The notes under the pieces: generated by a model
What the model saw: the letters and a program-made list of their open reading frames with translations, nothing else
Databases searched by the model: none
What the model was told of the DNA's origin: nothing
Origin: Lachnospiraceae bacterium
GTDB lineage: Bacteria > Bacillota > Clostridia > Lachnospirales > Lachnospiraceae
Length of the DNA stretch: 37,389 bases
Assembly (NCBI GenBank): GCA_014804655.1
Contig: JAAUZK010000057.1
Coordinates: 1 to 37,389 of the forward strand
Direction: 5' to 3'
Made by a program: the position numbers and the translations under genes
Part shown: in pieces, positions 30,955 to 37,389 of the stretch
Layout: every line of letters starts with the position of its first letter
How positions within the stretch are numbered: position 1 is the stretch's first letter

Positions 30955-31989
30955 TCAGCCAAATACCCTATTTTTCGCTTCTATAAGGACTTTAGCAGTA
31001 TGCGATTCCTTTACACCTTCCCACATAGCAACAGCTGCATCCCTGACAACAATATATACATTTTCAGCAAATTTAGGACCGTCCATATGTTTAAGCAAAC
31101 CTCCAGCCAGATCAACAAGCATAGGTCCGAAAATTGGCACCTCTGATAAACGTTCTTTCAGAGCCCCGCTCAGATAACGGCATCCTGCCGCAACGTTAGC
31201 CCTGCCAATCTTATCCATGGCATCCAACATTGTACTTTCCCCGTTTGCCACATCAAATAATGCTTCTGCACCCTCAACTGCTGCACCTGCCAAGCCGCCT
31301 ATTACATCCATCGGGGTGTCTTTAGGGAGAATATTCTCTAAACCCTTTTCAGCAGCAACCTTGATGGCTCCGGCAACAACCACCTTGACCTCCTCAGAAT
31401 CTTTTATTAATCCATCTTGAAATGTTTCTTTGACAATACCACTTATATCAACAGCATCATCCTGCACTTTTTCTTTTAATACATTCGCAGCAACAGCCAC
31501 CCCATTTAAAATTACCTGATTTCCAATTTCATAGACTTTATTCTTAACACTGTATTCATTCCACTCTACGGGATCGGCATCAATAACACTAATTGCATTT
31601 CCTTCTGCTTTATTAATTTCCTGCATTAGCTTCATATTAGAAACCGCAAAATCATTTTCAATCTGCTGAAGCCTTTTCCCTACCGCATCGAAAGGAACAT
31701 CTGCGTAGGTATCAGACAGACGTTCCACAAGCCATTCTTCTTTTGACTGTCCTGCATCAATAGCTACATTCAGTTCATCCAGCGTTTCGTCATAATCTTC
31801 TACGGCCTTAATAATCTCAGCTGCCATCTTTTCACTTGCCGCATTTGGCATGTCCGGCACTTCCTGCCGTAGTTTATCCTCAAGCCATCTAACAAATTCC
31901 TCATTCATATCACGTTCTGCATATGAACTGATAAACCCGTCCAGTATGTCTTTCATTGATAGCTCTTCTACAAATTCATGTTTATCCAT
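30955..31989 (-). CDS. Helical protein of unknown function in the AAA+ operon
   Basis: This 344-aa protein has an acidic helical N-half starting MDKHEFVEELSMKDILDGFI and a C-half rich in Ala/Gly/Val helices (ENILPKDTPMDVIGGLAGAA, then VPIFGPMLVDLAGGLLK) that could be amphipathic or membrane-active. Near the N-terminus, NEEFVRWLEDKLRQEV resembles GRLIKWLEDRFYDEEA of the next gene, perhaps a shared docking segment. ATG 31989 follows AGGTAGGTGG, 7 nt after the ATPase gene stop. It is likely the effector or client of the ATPase. No named family is assigned. Confidence 0.65.
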   Translation of the reverse strand: MDKHEFVEELSMKDILDGFISSYAERDMNEEFVRWLEDKLRQEVPDMPNAASEKMAAEIIKAVEDYDETLDELNVAIDAGQSKEEWLVERLSDTYADVPFDAVGKRLQQIENDFAVSNMKLMQEINKAEGNAISVIDADPVEWNEYSVKNKVYEIGNQVILNGVAVAANVLKEKVQDDAVDISGIVKETFQDGLIKDSEEVKVVVAGAIKVAAEKGLENILPKDTPMDVIGGLAGAAVEGAEALFDVANGESTMLDAMDKIGRANVAAGCRYLSGALKERLSEVPIFGPMLVDLAGGLLKHMDGPKFAENVYIVVRDAAVAMWEGVKESHTAKVLIEAKNRVFG

Positions 31990-31996
31990 AATCCAC

Positions 31997-33538
31997 CTAC
32001 CTTGACGCTTTTTTGAATTTCCTGTCTTCATAGAGCTTCATCATTTCTTCAAGAGGCTCTTTCATAATTTCAGACAACGAATGGGTATTGTGTATGCAGC
32101 CCAGTATATCATCAGTAGTAAGCTCAGTATTCCCTTTTACAAACGCTCCTTCAATGCTTTCGCTGACTACTCCTTCTATGTCCGCGCCACTATATCCTCC
32201 TGTCTCAGTAACCAGCCTATCTATGTCAATCTTATGGACATCTTCTTTCCTGCGTTTGTTCAGATGGATCTGAAAGATCTTACTCCGTTCATCTTTATTT
32301 GGAAGGGAAACATAAAAAATTTCGTCAAAACGCCCTTTACGCAGTAATTCCGGTGGAAGTTTTGTAATGTCATTGGCAGTAGCTATCACAAAAGCAGCAC
32401 TCGTTTTCTCCTGCATCCATGTTAAGAATGCGCCAAATAAACGGGTCGTTACCTCTCCGCCACTGCCGCCATTTCCAATTCCCGCAAAAGCTTTTTCCAG
32501 CTCATCCACCCAAAGTACACATGGGGATATCGCTTCCGCCAACTGGATAGCTTTTCTCATATTATCCTCTGATTCGCCTACATATTTGCCCATCAGACGC
32601 CCCATATCCAACCTGAGCAGTGGAACATCAAACAGCTTACCTGCTGCTTTCGCGCTGAGCGATTTTCCACATCCGGGAACCCCTGCTATTAAAACACCTT
32701 TCGGCATTGTAACGCCAAATTCCATTGCAGTCTTGATATCCTTGAATACCTTTGCCTTTTTCTGGAGCCAGTCTTTCAGATTTTCCAGACCACCTATATC
32801 TTCAATGCTCTCCTTTAGCGGTATCATTTCAATAATCCCTGCTTTCAGGATCATCTGCTGTTTTTGGTCAAAAATAAGTTTAAGCGTCTCTCTGGTCAGT
32901 TCACCCTCCCGGGCAATGGCTAGGCTGAGCAGATCCTCAATTTCTGATTCCGATAATCCTTTAAACGCAATGACCATTTCTTCTAAAAACTCTAAAGGAA
33001 CCGCAGAAATTTCATTATTTTTTATAAAATTAGCTGCAATGCTTTTTATTTCTTCTTCATCCGGCAGTTCCAGCTCTAGTACAGTGATTAGTTTTTCCAA
33101 AGTCTGTGGAATATGTAATACCGATGAAACGATTATCACTGTCGCATCAATACCTCCATCCGGTTTGCGTATCTTACGGGCGATCTCTTTTAACAGTGCC
33201 GTCACTCTGCTGGATTCAGACGGCCCCAAAGTTTCCTCTGAAGCAAGCTGGGCATCTGCGTCTTTAATAACTAACAGAGTCCTGTCCAATTCTCTTCCAT
33301 TTTTGAGGAATGACAATGTAGTCTCAAGCGACTGATCACGCCCAATATTCTTAGCAGCCTTCGTCTTAAAATCCACAAGCCCTTCTGAGCCGTTCCACTC
33401 AAGAACCTTTTTTCTTCCGGCAACAGAAGAAATGTACCTGTCTACTTTGGTTTCCTCACAGGTGTAGACATAGAGTATCGGAAACCCAGCATCAATATAG
33501 TCGCCCAGATCTTTTTTCACGGTTGGTAAATGTAACAT
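31997..33538 (-). CDS. Ycf46-like AAA+ ATPase
   Basis: This 513-aa protein has an N-terminal region with AGFPILYVYTCEETKVDRYI, as in Ycf46-type ATPases, and a classical AAA module: Walker A GVPGCGKS (286-293), Walker B VLWVDE (341-346), pore-type segment LMGKYVGESE, second region of homology TANDITKLPPELLRKGRFDE with arginine fingers near 400-403, and a C-terminal lid (YSGADIEGVV). Such enzymes remodel proteins as hexamers. GGAGGG precedes ATG 33538. It is the second gene of a four-gene operon with two proteins likely to be its partners. It has no protease domain. Confidence 0.85.
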   Translation of the reverse strand: MLHLPTVKKDLGDYIDAGFPILYVYTCEETKVDRYISSVAGRKKVLEWNGSEGLVDFKTKAAKNIGRDQSLETTLSFLKNGRELDRTLLVIKDADAQLASEETLGPSESSRVTALLKEIARKIRKPDGGIDATVIIVSSVLHIPQTLEKLITVLELELPDEEEIKSIAANFIKNNEISAVPLEFLEEMVIAFKGLSESEIEDLLSLAIAREGELTRETLKLIFDQKQQMILKAGIIEMIPLKESIEDIGGLENLKDWLQKKAKVFKDIKTAMEFGVTMPKGVLIAGVPGCGKSLSAKAAGKLFDVPLLRLDMGRLMGKYVGESEDNMRKAIQLAEAISPCVLWVDELEKAFAGIGNGGSGGEVTTRLFGAFLTWMQEKTSAAFVIATANDITKLPPELLRKGRFDEIFYVSLPNKDERSKIFQIHLNKRRKEDVHKIDIDRLVTETGGYSGADIEGVVSESIEGAFVKGNTELTTDDILGCIHNTHSLSEIMKEPLEEMMKLYEDRKFKKASR

Positions 33539-33559
33539 TGATAATTTCCCTCCATAGAT

Positions 33560-33778
33560 TTAAAGCAGTCTTTTTGCATCCACGCTCGGTTCATAATTAG
33601 AACAGGAATAGCATGCACCAGTACTGGCGCCATTCCTTCTTGTACATTTCCCTTTTGTAGTTGCTTCATACTCATATCCCGCTACAGAATTTTTAAATTT
33701 CATTTGGGCATCCCCAATCCAGTAATTACAGAATACGCAGTTCTTTGCCCTTTTTGGATGATGTGTATACTTAGACAT
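33560..33778 (-). CDS. Cysteine-rich mini-protein
   Basis: This 72-aa protein has six cysteines: CVFC at 14-17, then GKC, and C-x-x-C in ACYSCSNY near the C-terminus, a possible treble-clef or zinc-ribbon arrangement. It starts MSKYTHHPKRAKNCVFCNYW with AAAGGAG about 10 nt ahead of the ATG. It is 21 nt ahead of the AAA+ gene and probably co-transcribed. Similar Cys-rich small proteins occur on Clostridia mobile elements. Function unknown. Confidence 0.6.
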   Translation of the reverse strand: MSKYTHHPKRAKNCVFCNYWIGDAQMKFKNSVAGYEYEATTKGKCTRRNGASTGACYSCSNYEPSVDAKRLL

Positions 33779-34041
33779 TCTTATAGTTCTCCTTTCCTAT
33801 GACGTTATCAAGCATCGTTTTCCCAAATATTCGACTGTTTATTCATCTACCCAATAATCCCATTTAGATAGTATTATACAGGAAATCCTACTTATCTTGT
33901 TCTACTTCCAGTAGACATTTCCTTCATCTTTCCTTTATCATATCTTCATTTTCCATATAAAGTTATGATTTTGACACTTCATGTTCCATTGTGGAATCCA
34001 GTCCTCGCATTCTTTCCTACTGGAAATGCAACATTAAAGTT
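33779..34041. promoter_or_regulatory. Probable promoter region of the AAA+ operon
   Basis: On the minus strand a TATAAT (33878-33873) lies about 95 nt before the Cys-rich gene start, without a good -35. No ORF or strong hairpin is seen in these 263 nt, which also receive the end of the 110-aa gene at 34042. Confidence 0.35.
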
Positions 34042-34374
34042 TTATTCTTCCGGCTCACTTTCTTTCCGGCGTTTACACAATACCCCTTCAATAAACTTCA
34101 CCGTATATCCTCCGGCTCTGGCGATCTTTGCCCGTTTACGCCTATCCGTCTCCTGCTTCGCCAGATCCGCTATGAATTCAGGCCGGTACAACCTCATGGG
34201 ACAGTCAATCTTGTCACCACGGAAATACTTAAATAATTTCAGCATGGCATCACGCCCTATCAGTTCAAACAACTCCAAATAGCTGTCATTTAATGCCTCT
34301 GCTTCATTGCCCTCGACATTAAATGCCTCATAGATCATTTCTTCATTTATATTGTCCAGATCAATGTTAATCAC
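34042..34374 (-). CDS. Small HTH-like (possibly Mor-type) protein
   Basis: This 110-aa protein starts MINIDLDNINEEMIYEAFNV, has an ELIGRDAMLKLFKYFRGDKI segment, then LYRPEFIADLAKQE and a basic RRKRAKIARAGGYTVKFIEG. The G(G)D-I-x-x-P layout followed by helices recalls Mor-type activators, but the recognition helix is not clear. The start is GTG 34374 with AAGGAGG 7 nt away. It is monocistronic and separated from the AAA+ operon by 263 nt. A regulator role is tentative. Confidence 0.55.
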   Translation of the reverse strand: MINIDLDNINEEMIYEAFNVEGNEAEALNDSYLELFELIGRDAMLKLFKYFRGDKIDCPMRLYRPEFIADLAKQETDRRKRAKIARAGGYTVKFIEGVLCKRRKESEPEE

Positions 34375-34688
34375 AATATCGCCTCCTTACCTGTCAAAAT
34401 TTTAACAACATCCTTTCCCTTAAATCCAGTCATTATAAGGAACTTTAAAAGAGTCTTTATATTCACCTTTAAAAGTTCCTTTTTCGGAATATAGACTTCC
34501 TTTATATCAAGATAAGAATATATAGCCATATATACTCTTCATACGCTCTGTCCTTCGTGCATATAAAATATTTTCCTCAAACAAATCGCTTACCCTGTTT
34601 ATCATTATAAGAGGATTTTTGTAGAAAAGTTCACCTGCCAGCAGACATTTTAAGCTCCCTTCATATGATGCATTTTTCTATCATAATC
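34375..34688. other. Intergenic region with imperfect hairpin
   Basis: GGAACTTTAAAAG (34439-34451) and CTTTAAAAGTTCC (34467-34479) form an inverted repeat with one mismatch, followed by TTTTT. No plus-strand gene precedes it, so it may be an operator between divergent genes or an orphan terminator. No ORF of note is present. Confidence 0.35.
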
Positions 34689-34717
34689 TTGCCGCATTAT
34701 GCAGGATTCTGTATAAT
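34689..34717 (+). promoter_or_regulatory. Near-consensus sigma-A promoter of the HTH gene
   Basis: TTGCCG (34689-34694) and TATAAT (34712-34717) are separated by exactly 17 bp. The ATG at 34755 lies 37 nt after the -10, with AAAAGGAG at its normal place, leaving a short 5' leader. Confidence 0.8.
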
Positions 34718-34754
34718 TGAAATATGCAAAATCAGAGTTAAAAGGAGACAAACC

Positions 34755-35249
34755 ATGACTCAGGAAATATTTAGTACCTCTGTTACTTCTTCAAAGGATC
34801 CGGGATTTTTTAGGGAAAAGGCTTCAAGTGCTTCATTAGAGGAAGACTTAAAAGCCACAAAAGAAATTGGTGTCTATTTGAAGAAAAATAAAGAAAGCAT
34901 GATTCCGCATAACCTTCCCATACATTTAGATATGCTGCTTGCGCAAAAAGGGCTCAGCAAGCCCGAAGTTGTCCGTGATTCGCACCTCGATCGGAAATAT
35001 ATATATCAAATTTTTTCGGGAGAAAAAAATCCTTCGCGGGACAAACTGATTGCCTTGGCTTTCGGTCTGCATCTTTCTGATGAGGAAACTCAGACAATGC
35101 TAAAAGTGTCAGGGAATCGGGAATTATATGTAAGAGACGAACGTGATGCCATCATTCTGTTTGCCTTACAGAAAAAAATGGATATTTGGGAGACCAACGA
35201 ATTATTGTCCGACCATAACTTTACTGCTCTAGGCGCCCCAAGGGATTAA
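34755..35249 (+). CDS. XRE-like helix-turn-helix regulator
   Basis: This 164-aa protein has an unstructured, Ser/Thr-rich N-terminus (MTQEIFSTSVTSSKDPGFFR) and an HTH domain at about 58-120: LDMLLAQKGLSKPEVVRDSH then YIYQIFSGEKNPSRDKLIAL, the XRE/Cro pattern. The C-terminus is helical. AAAAGGAG lies 7 nt before ATG 34755, and a near-consensus promoter drives it. It converges on the prfH gene with a shared terminator between. It could regulate the neighbouring RNA-repair operon or an adjacent element; a link is inferred from position only. Confidence 0.75.
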   Translation: MTQEIFSTSVTSSKDPGFFREKASSASLEEDLKATKEIGVYLKKNKESMIPHNLPIHLDMLLAQKGLSKPEVVRDSHLDRKYIYQIFSGEKNPSRDKLIALAFGLHLSDEETQTMLKVSGNRELYVRDERDAIILFALQKKMDIWETNELLSDHNFTALGAPRD

Positions 35250-35300
35250 ACTCTTTAGACACCAACATATTTAATGAGATGGATTATCAGATATAAAAAT

Positions 35301-35352
35301 ATGCCGCAAGGACACTTTGATACCTTTTCAAGTATCTGAATCCTTACGGCAT
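35301..35352. terminator. Bidirectional terminator between HTH gene and prfH
   Basis: ATGCCGcAAGGA (35301-35312) pairs with TCCTTaCGGCAT (35341-35352) over 11 of 12 positions, and an inner GATAC/GTATC pair (35319-35323, 35332-35336) extends it. AAATTTTT follows on the plus strand and TATTTTTATAT on the minus strand. Both convergent genes end nearby. Confidence 0.75.
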
Positions 35353-35371
35353 AAATTTTTATCCGGCTGGT

Positions 35372-35965
35372 CTAACTATTTTTCAGAATAAACTTTTCTC
35401 CTTCATAGACCAGTACCGGATTTCCTCTAACGATACGGGTATGCTCTCTCCATGCGGCATTGACCTGTTTTGCCTCCTGTTCTTTCTGTAAATCCGCAAG
35501 TTTTTCCTGCAACTTTTCCATTGCACGCTGCTTATTCTGGAACTGGCTCCGTTCTTCGGTAGACTGCGATACAAGACCTGTCGGGATATGTATAATCCGC
35601 ACGCCTGTTTCTACTTTATTCACATTCTGTCCGCCTTTCCCTCCACAGTGAAATTTTTCTATATGGTATTCTTTATCTGCCGCAATCTCGCTTTGTTCCG
35701 GGATAATGCTCACATCCACATACCAGTTCTTTCTTTTGTGGTTCTTTCGGAACGGACTTTTACATATCCACAATACTGTACCCTCAAGACCGCTCATATC
35801 ATGCCCCGTCCGAAAACGGATAGAATCAAAGCAGCCTTTTTCATAGCCTTTAGTATCCGATAATATTTCCAAATCACCATATTCCTTTTTCAAAGCTTCA
35901 TATAGTTTTGCGACCGCCAACTGACATTCGGACGGTCCCTGTCCTGCACTGATCTGCACTATCAT
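35372..35965 (-). CDS. prfH: Peptide chain release factor H
   Basis: This 197-aa protein has the release-factor GGQ at residues 111-113 within FHCGGKGGQNVNKVETGVRI and the following HIPTGLVSQSTEERSQFQNK. It lacks the stop-codon recognition domain of RF1/RF2, as PrfH proteins do, and has a basic C-terminal tail. PrfH hydrolyses peptidyl-tRNA on ribosomes damaged in the decoding centre, freeing the broken 16S rRNA for RtcB repair. ATG 35965 follows GGGAGG; the in-frame 35983 start lacks a site. It follows rtcB by 32 nt in one operon. Confidence 0.9.
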   Translation of the reverse strand: MIVQISAGQGPSECQLAVAKLYEALKKEYGDLEILSDTKGYEKGCFDSIRFRTGHDMSGLEGTVLWICKSPFRKNHKRKNWYVDVSIIPEQSEIAADKEYHIEKFHCGGKGGQNVNKVETGVRIIHIPTGLVSQSTEERSQFQNKQRAMEKLQEKLADLQKEQEAKQVNAAWREHTRIVRGNPVLVYEGEKFILKNS

Positions 35966-35997
35966 AAATGAATTTCCTCCCACTTACTTCTTGCTTT

Positions 35998-37107
35998 TTA
36001 CTTTTTGCTTCCTGCCTTAAAATTATAGACAGGCTTTAATACTTCTGTGATTTCAACGGTATCTTTGATCTGTTCTGCAATCTCCTTTATAGAACGATAG
36101 GCAAAAGGAGCCTCATCCAGTGTATCCGCTCCTACACAACTGCTATAAATACCCTCCATTTCCTTTTTGAACTCCGATACCGTATGTTGGTTCTTCACAT
36201 CCTCACGCTTTAATTTTCTGCCAGAACCATGCGGCGCTGAATAATTCCATTCAGCATTGCCTTTTCCAATTCCTAAAATAACTCCGTCTTTCATGTTCGC
36301 CGGAATGATTACACGCTCTCCCTTCCTTGCGGAAATGGAACCCTTATGAAGTATTCCGGAATCGTCCAGATAATTATGTGCTGCTGAGAACTGATCAACA
36401 GCTTTCCACTTCATCCCTTTTAGGATTTCCCAGACAATGATCTGCCTGTTCCACTCGGCATACCGCTGGATGATCTGAACATCCTCCAGATAAGCCGCCT
36501 TATGATCTCCCTCCAAATAACTCATGTAATAGGGTATTTCTTTAAGCTGTTCTTTCAGGCAGGTACTTGTAAGTTTTGTATAATATTCCGCCACTTCCTC
36601 ACCCAAATGCCTGCTCCCTGTATGCACTACAAGGTACAGACTACCGTCAGTGCCTTTATCCAGTTCTATGAAATGGTTACCGCCGCCAAGCGTACCAAGA
36701 CTTCTCTCCGCTTTCTGCCTGTTGATATGGCGGATACATTGAAGTTCTTCGTAGGGAAATTCCGCCGCCATGTGATGGGGTACCTTGCGGATGACAAATC
36801 CTGACGGTACATTTTCCCGAATTACCCTGTCTAACTTCTGAAACTCTGCGTTATTCTTATTCAGTTTTACACAGGTCATGCCACAGCCGATATCCACGCC
36901 CAAAAGCTGTGGGATCACTTTATCTGTGACCGTCATGGAAAGACCGATTGGGGCAATCTTCCCCGGATGGATGTCGGGCATCATGCAGATCGTGCTGCCC
37001 TCTGCGATTATGTTATCGCATATCATTTTTACCTGTGCCTCTGCGTACTCTTCCACATCATCTGTGAAGATTTTTGCTTCGGCATAAATGCCTTTTACTG
37101 TTTTCAT
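35998..37107 (-). CDS. rtcB: RtcB-family RNA ligase (RtcB2 type, paired with PrfH)
   Basis: This 369-aa protein has the RtcB metal-site motifs: MPDIHPGKIAPIG near 43-55, D72 and C75 in GVDIGCGMTC, H145 in GGGNHFIE, histidines in VVHTGSRHLG, and the guanylylation-type histidine in SAPHGSGR. RtcB ligates 2',3'-cyclic phosphate and 5'-OH RNA ends using GTP. At about 370 aa it is shorter than the 400-plus aa tRNA/XBP1-type RtcB, as are those paired with prfH. GAAAGGAAAAG precedes ATG 37107. A terminator lies 37 nt upstream of the start, so the gene is expressed only if transcription reads through it. Confidence 0.92.
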   Translation of the reverse strand: MKTVKGIYAEAKIFTDDVEEYAEAQVKMICDNIIAEGSTICMMPDIHPGKIAPIGLSMTVTDKVIPQLLGVDIGCGMTCVKLNKNNAEFQKLDRVIRENVPSGFVIRKVPHHMAAEFPYEELQCIRHINRQKAERSLGTLGGGNHFIELDKGTDGSLYLVVHTGSRHLGEEVAEYYTKLTSTCLKEQLKEIPYYMSYLEGDHKAAYLEDVQIIQRYAEWNRQIIVWEILKGMKWKAVDQFSAAHNYLDDSGILHKGSISARKGERVIIPANMKDGVILGIGKGNAEWNYSAPHGSGRKLKREDVKNQHTVSEFKKEMEGIYSSCVGADTLDEAPFAYRSIKEIAEQIKDTVEITEVLKPVYNFKAGSKK

Positions 37108-37144
37108 AATCTATATCTTTTCCTTTCTTTATAAAAATGGGCGC

Positions 37145-37233
37145 AAAAAAAGCACCCAAAGGTGCTGGCTGCAAATTCTCTTTCTATACAGCTTATAAGA
37201 CAACAGAAAAAATTTATATAGTCTTCTATTGTC
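37145..37233 (-). promoter_or_regulatory. rtcB leader: hairpin plus intrinsic terminator (attenuator candidate)
   Basis: On the minus strand AGCACC-tttg-GGTGCT (37166-37151) is followed by seven T, a textbook terminator, ending 37 nt before the rtcB ATG. Upstream, GACAATAGAA (37233-37224) pairs with TTCTGTTGTC (37208-37199) over 10 bp with one wobble. There is no room for a full promoter between terminator and gene, so transcripts must pass the terminator. A conditional antiterminator is expected but its partner strand is not certain. Confidence 0.7.
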
Positions 37234-37248
37234 ATAAATAAAACAAAA

Positions 37249-37329
37249 CTATCTGTAATACGAAAGGAGTGCCGTACCTTTATTTGTCAATTTCTTGATT
37301 CTGTTTTGGATTGTTGTATTGTTCTGCAT
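37249..37329 (-). CDS. 26-aa leader ORF upstream of rtcB
   Basis: AAAGGAGGG (37344-37336) lies 6 nt before ATG 37329, an excellent ribosome site. The ORF encodes MQNNTTIQNRIKKLTNKGTA ending LLSYYR, a basic peptide without a run of one regulatory amino acid. It precedes the leader hairpin and terminator of rtcB. It may be a leader peptide whose translation controls termination, or a small protein in its own right. Confidence 0.5.
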   Translation of the reverse strand: MQNNTTIQNRIKKLTNKGTALLSYYR

Positions 37330-37389
37330 GGTAAGCCCTCCTTTCGATAATCAATTCATATCACTAACGGACAAATAATAACATAAGAA

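Noticed and set aside
32367..33335. 322-codon plus-strand ORF
   Set aside because: It is the reverse-strand shadow of the AAA+ gene, whose motifs are unmistakable; the plus frame is Ser/Pro/Ile-rich filler.

Overview
The window looks like chromosome or large-plasmid DNA of a low-to-moderate GC Gram-positive anaerobe. Strong GGAGG-type ribosome sites, frequent GTG and TTG starts, and families typical of gut Clostridia mobile DNA (DUF5688, DUF932, LPD28-like, YqaJ nuclease, Rad52-like annealing protein) point to Bacillota, most likely Lachnospiraceae. That assignment is inference from gene content. Almost everything here is accessory DNA.

Region 1 (about 1-6.9 kb) is a filamentous-phage (inovirus-like) prophage. 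It has a ribbon-helix-helix regulator with palindromic operators, a small ssDNA-binding-type protein, a tiny hydrophobic virion protein, a major coat protein with signal peptide, a large pIII-like adsorption protein, a pVI-like protein, a Zot/pI assembly ATPase and a tyrosine integrase. One gene with a good ribosome site lies antisense inside the virion cluster. No Rep protein is recognisable. Two adjacent hairpins at 5492-5548 are the best origin or packaging-signal candidate.

Region 2 (6.9-15.3 kb) is AT-rich and mosaic. It holds a terminator and a tRNA 3'-end fragment that may be an attachment site, a membrane-anchored STAND-like NTPase with Sel1-type repeats, a relic of a parR gene with its repeat array, a 27-bp inverted-repeat cassette carrying one small gene and an 85-nt hairpin, a lone ParB, and a compact Gabija-like pair (OLD-type ATPase/TOPRIM plus small UvrD-like helicase).

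Region 3 (15.5-28.8 kb, almost all minus strand) resembles plasmid or integrative-element backbone. It encodes a PIN toxin-antitoxin pair, a recombination module (Rad52-like annealing protein plus YqaJ exonuclease), DUF932 and DUF5688 proteins, a ParM-ParR segregation operon with a downstream repeat array, and many small proteins. Several genes carry single lesions: an in-frame TAG, a poly-A frameshift and another frameshift. The module may be decaying, or the assembly may contain errors.

Region 4 (28.8-34.4 kb) contains a four-gene minus-strand operon: a Cys-rich mini-protein, a Ycf46-like AAA+ ATPase, a helical protein of unknown function, and a Sel1/RCC1-repeat protein. It is the best candidate here for an undescribed multi-protein system.

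Region 5 (34.7-37.4 kb) has an HTH regulator with a near-consensus promoter, converging on an rtcB-prfH RNA-repair and ribosome-rescue operon. The rtcB leader contains a 26-codon ORF, a hairpin and a strong intrinsic terminator just before the rtcB start, an arrangement that suggests attenuation control.
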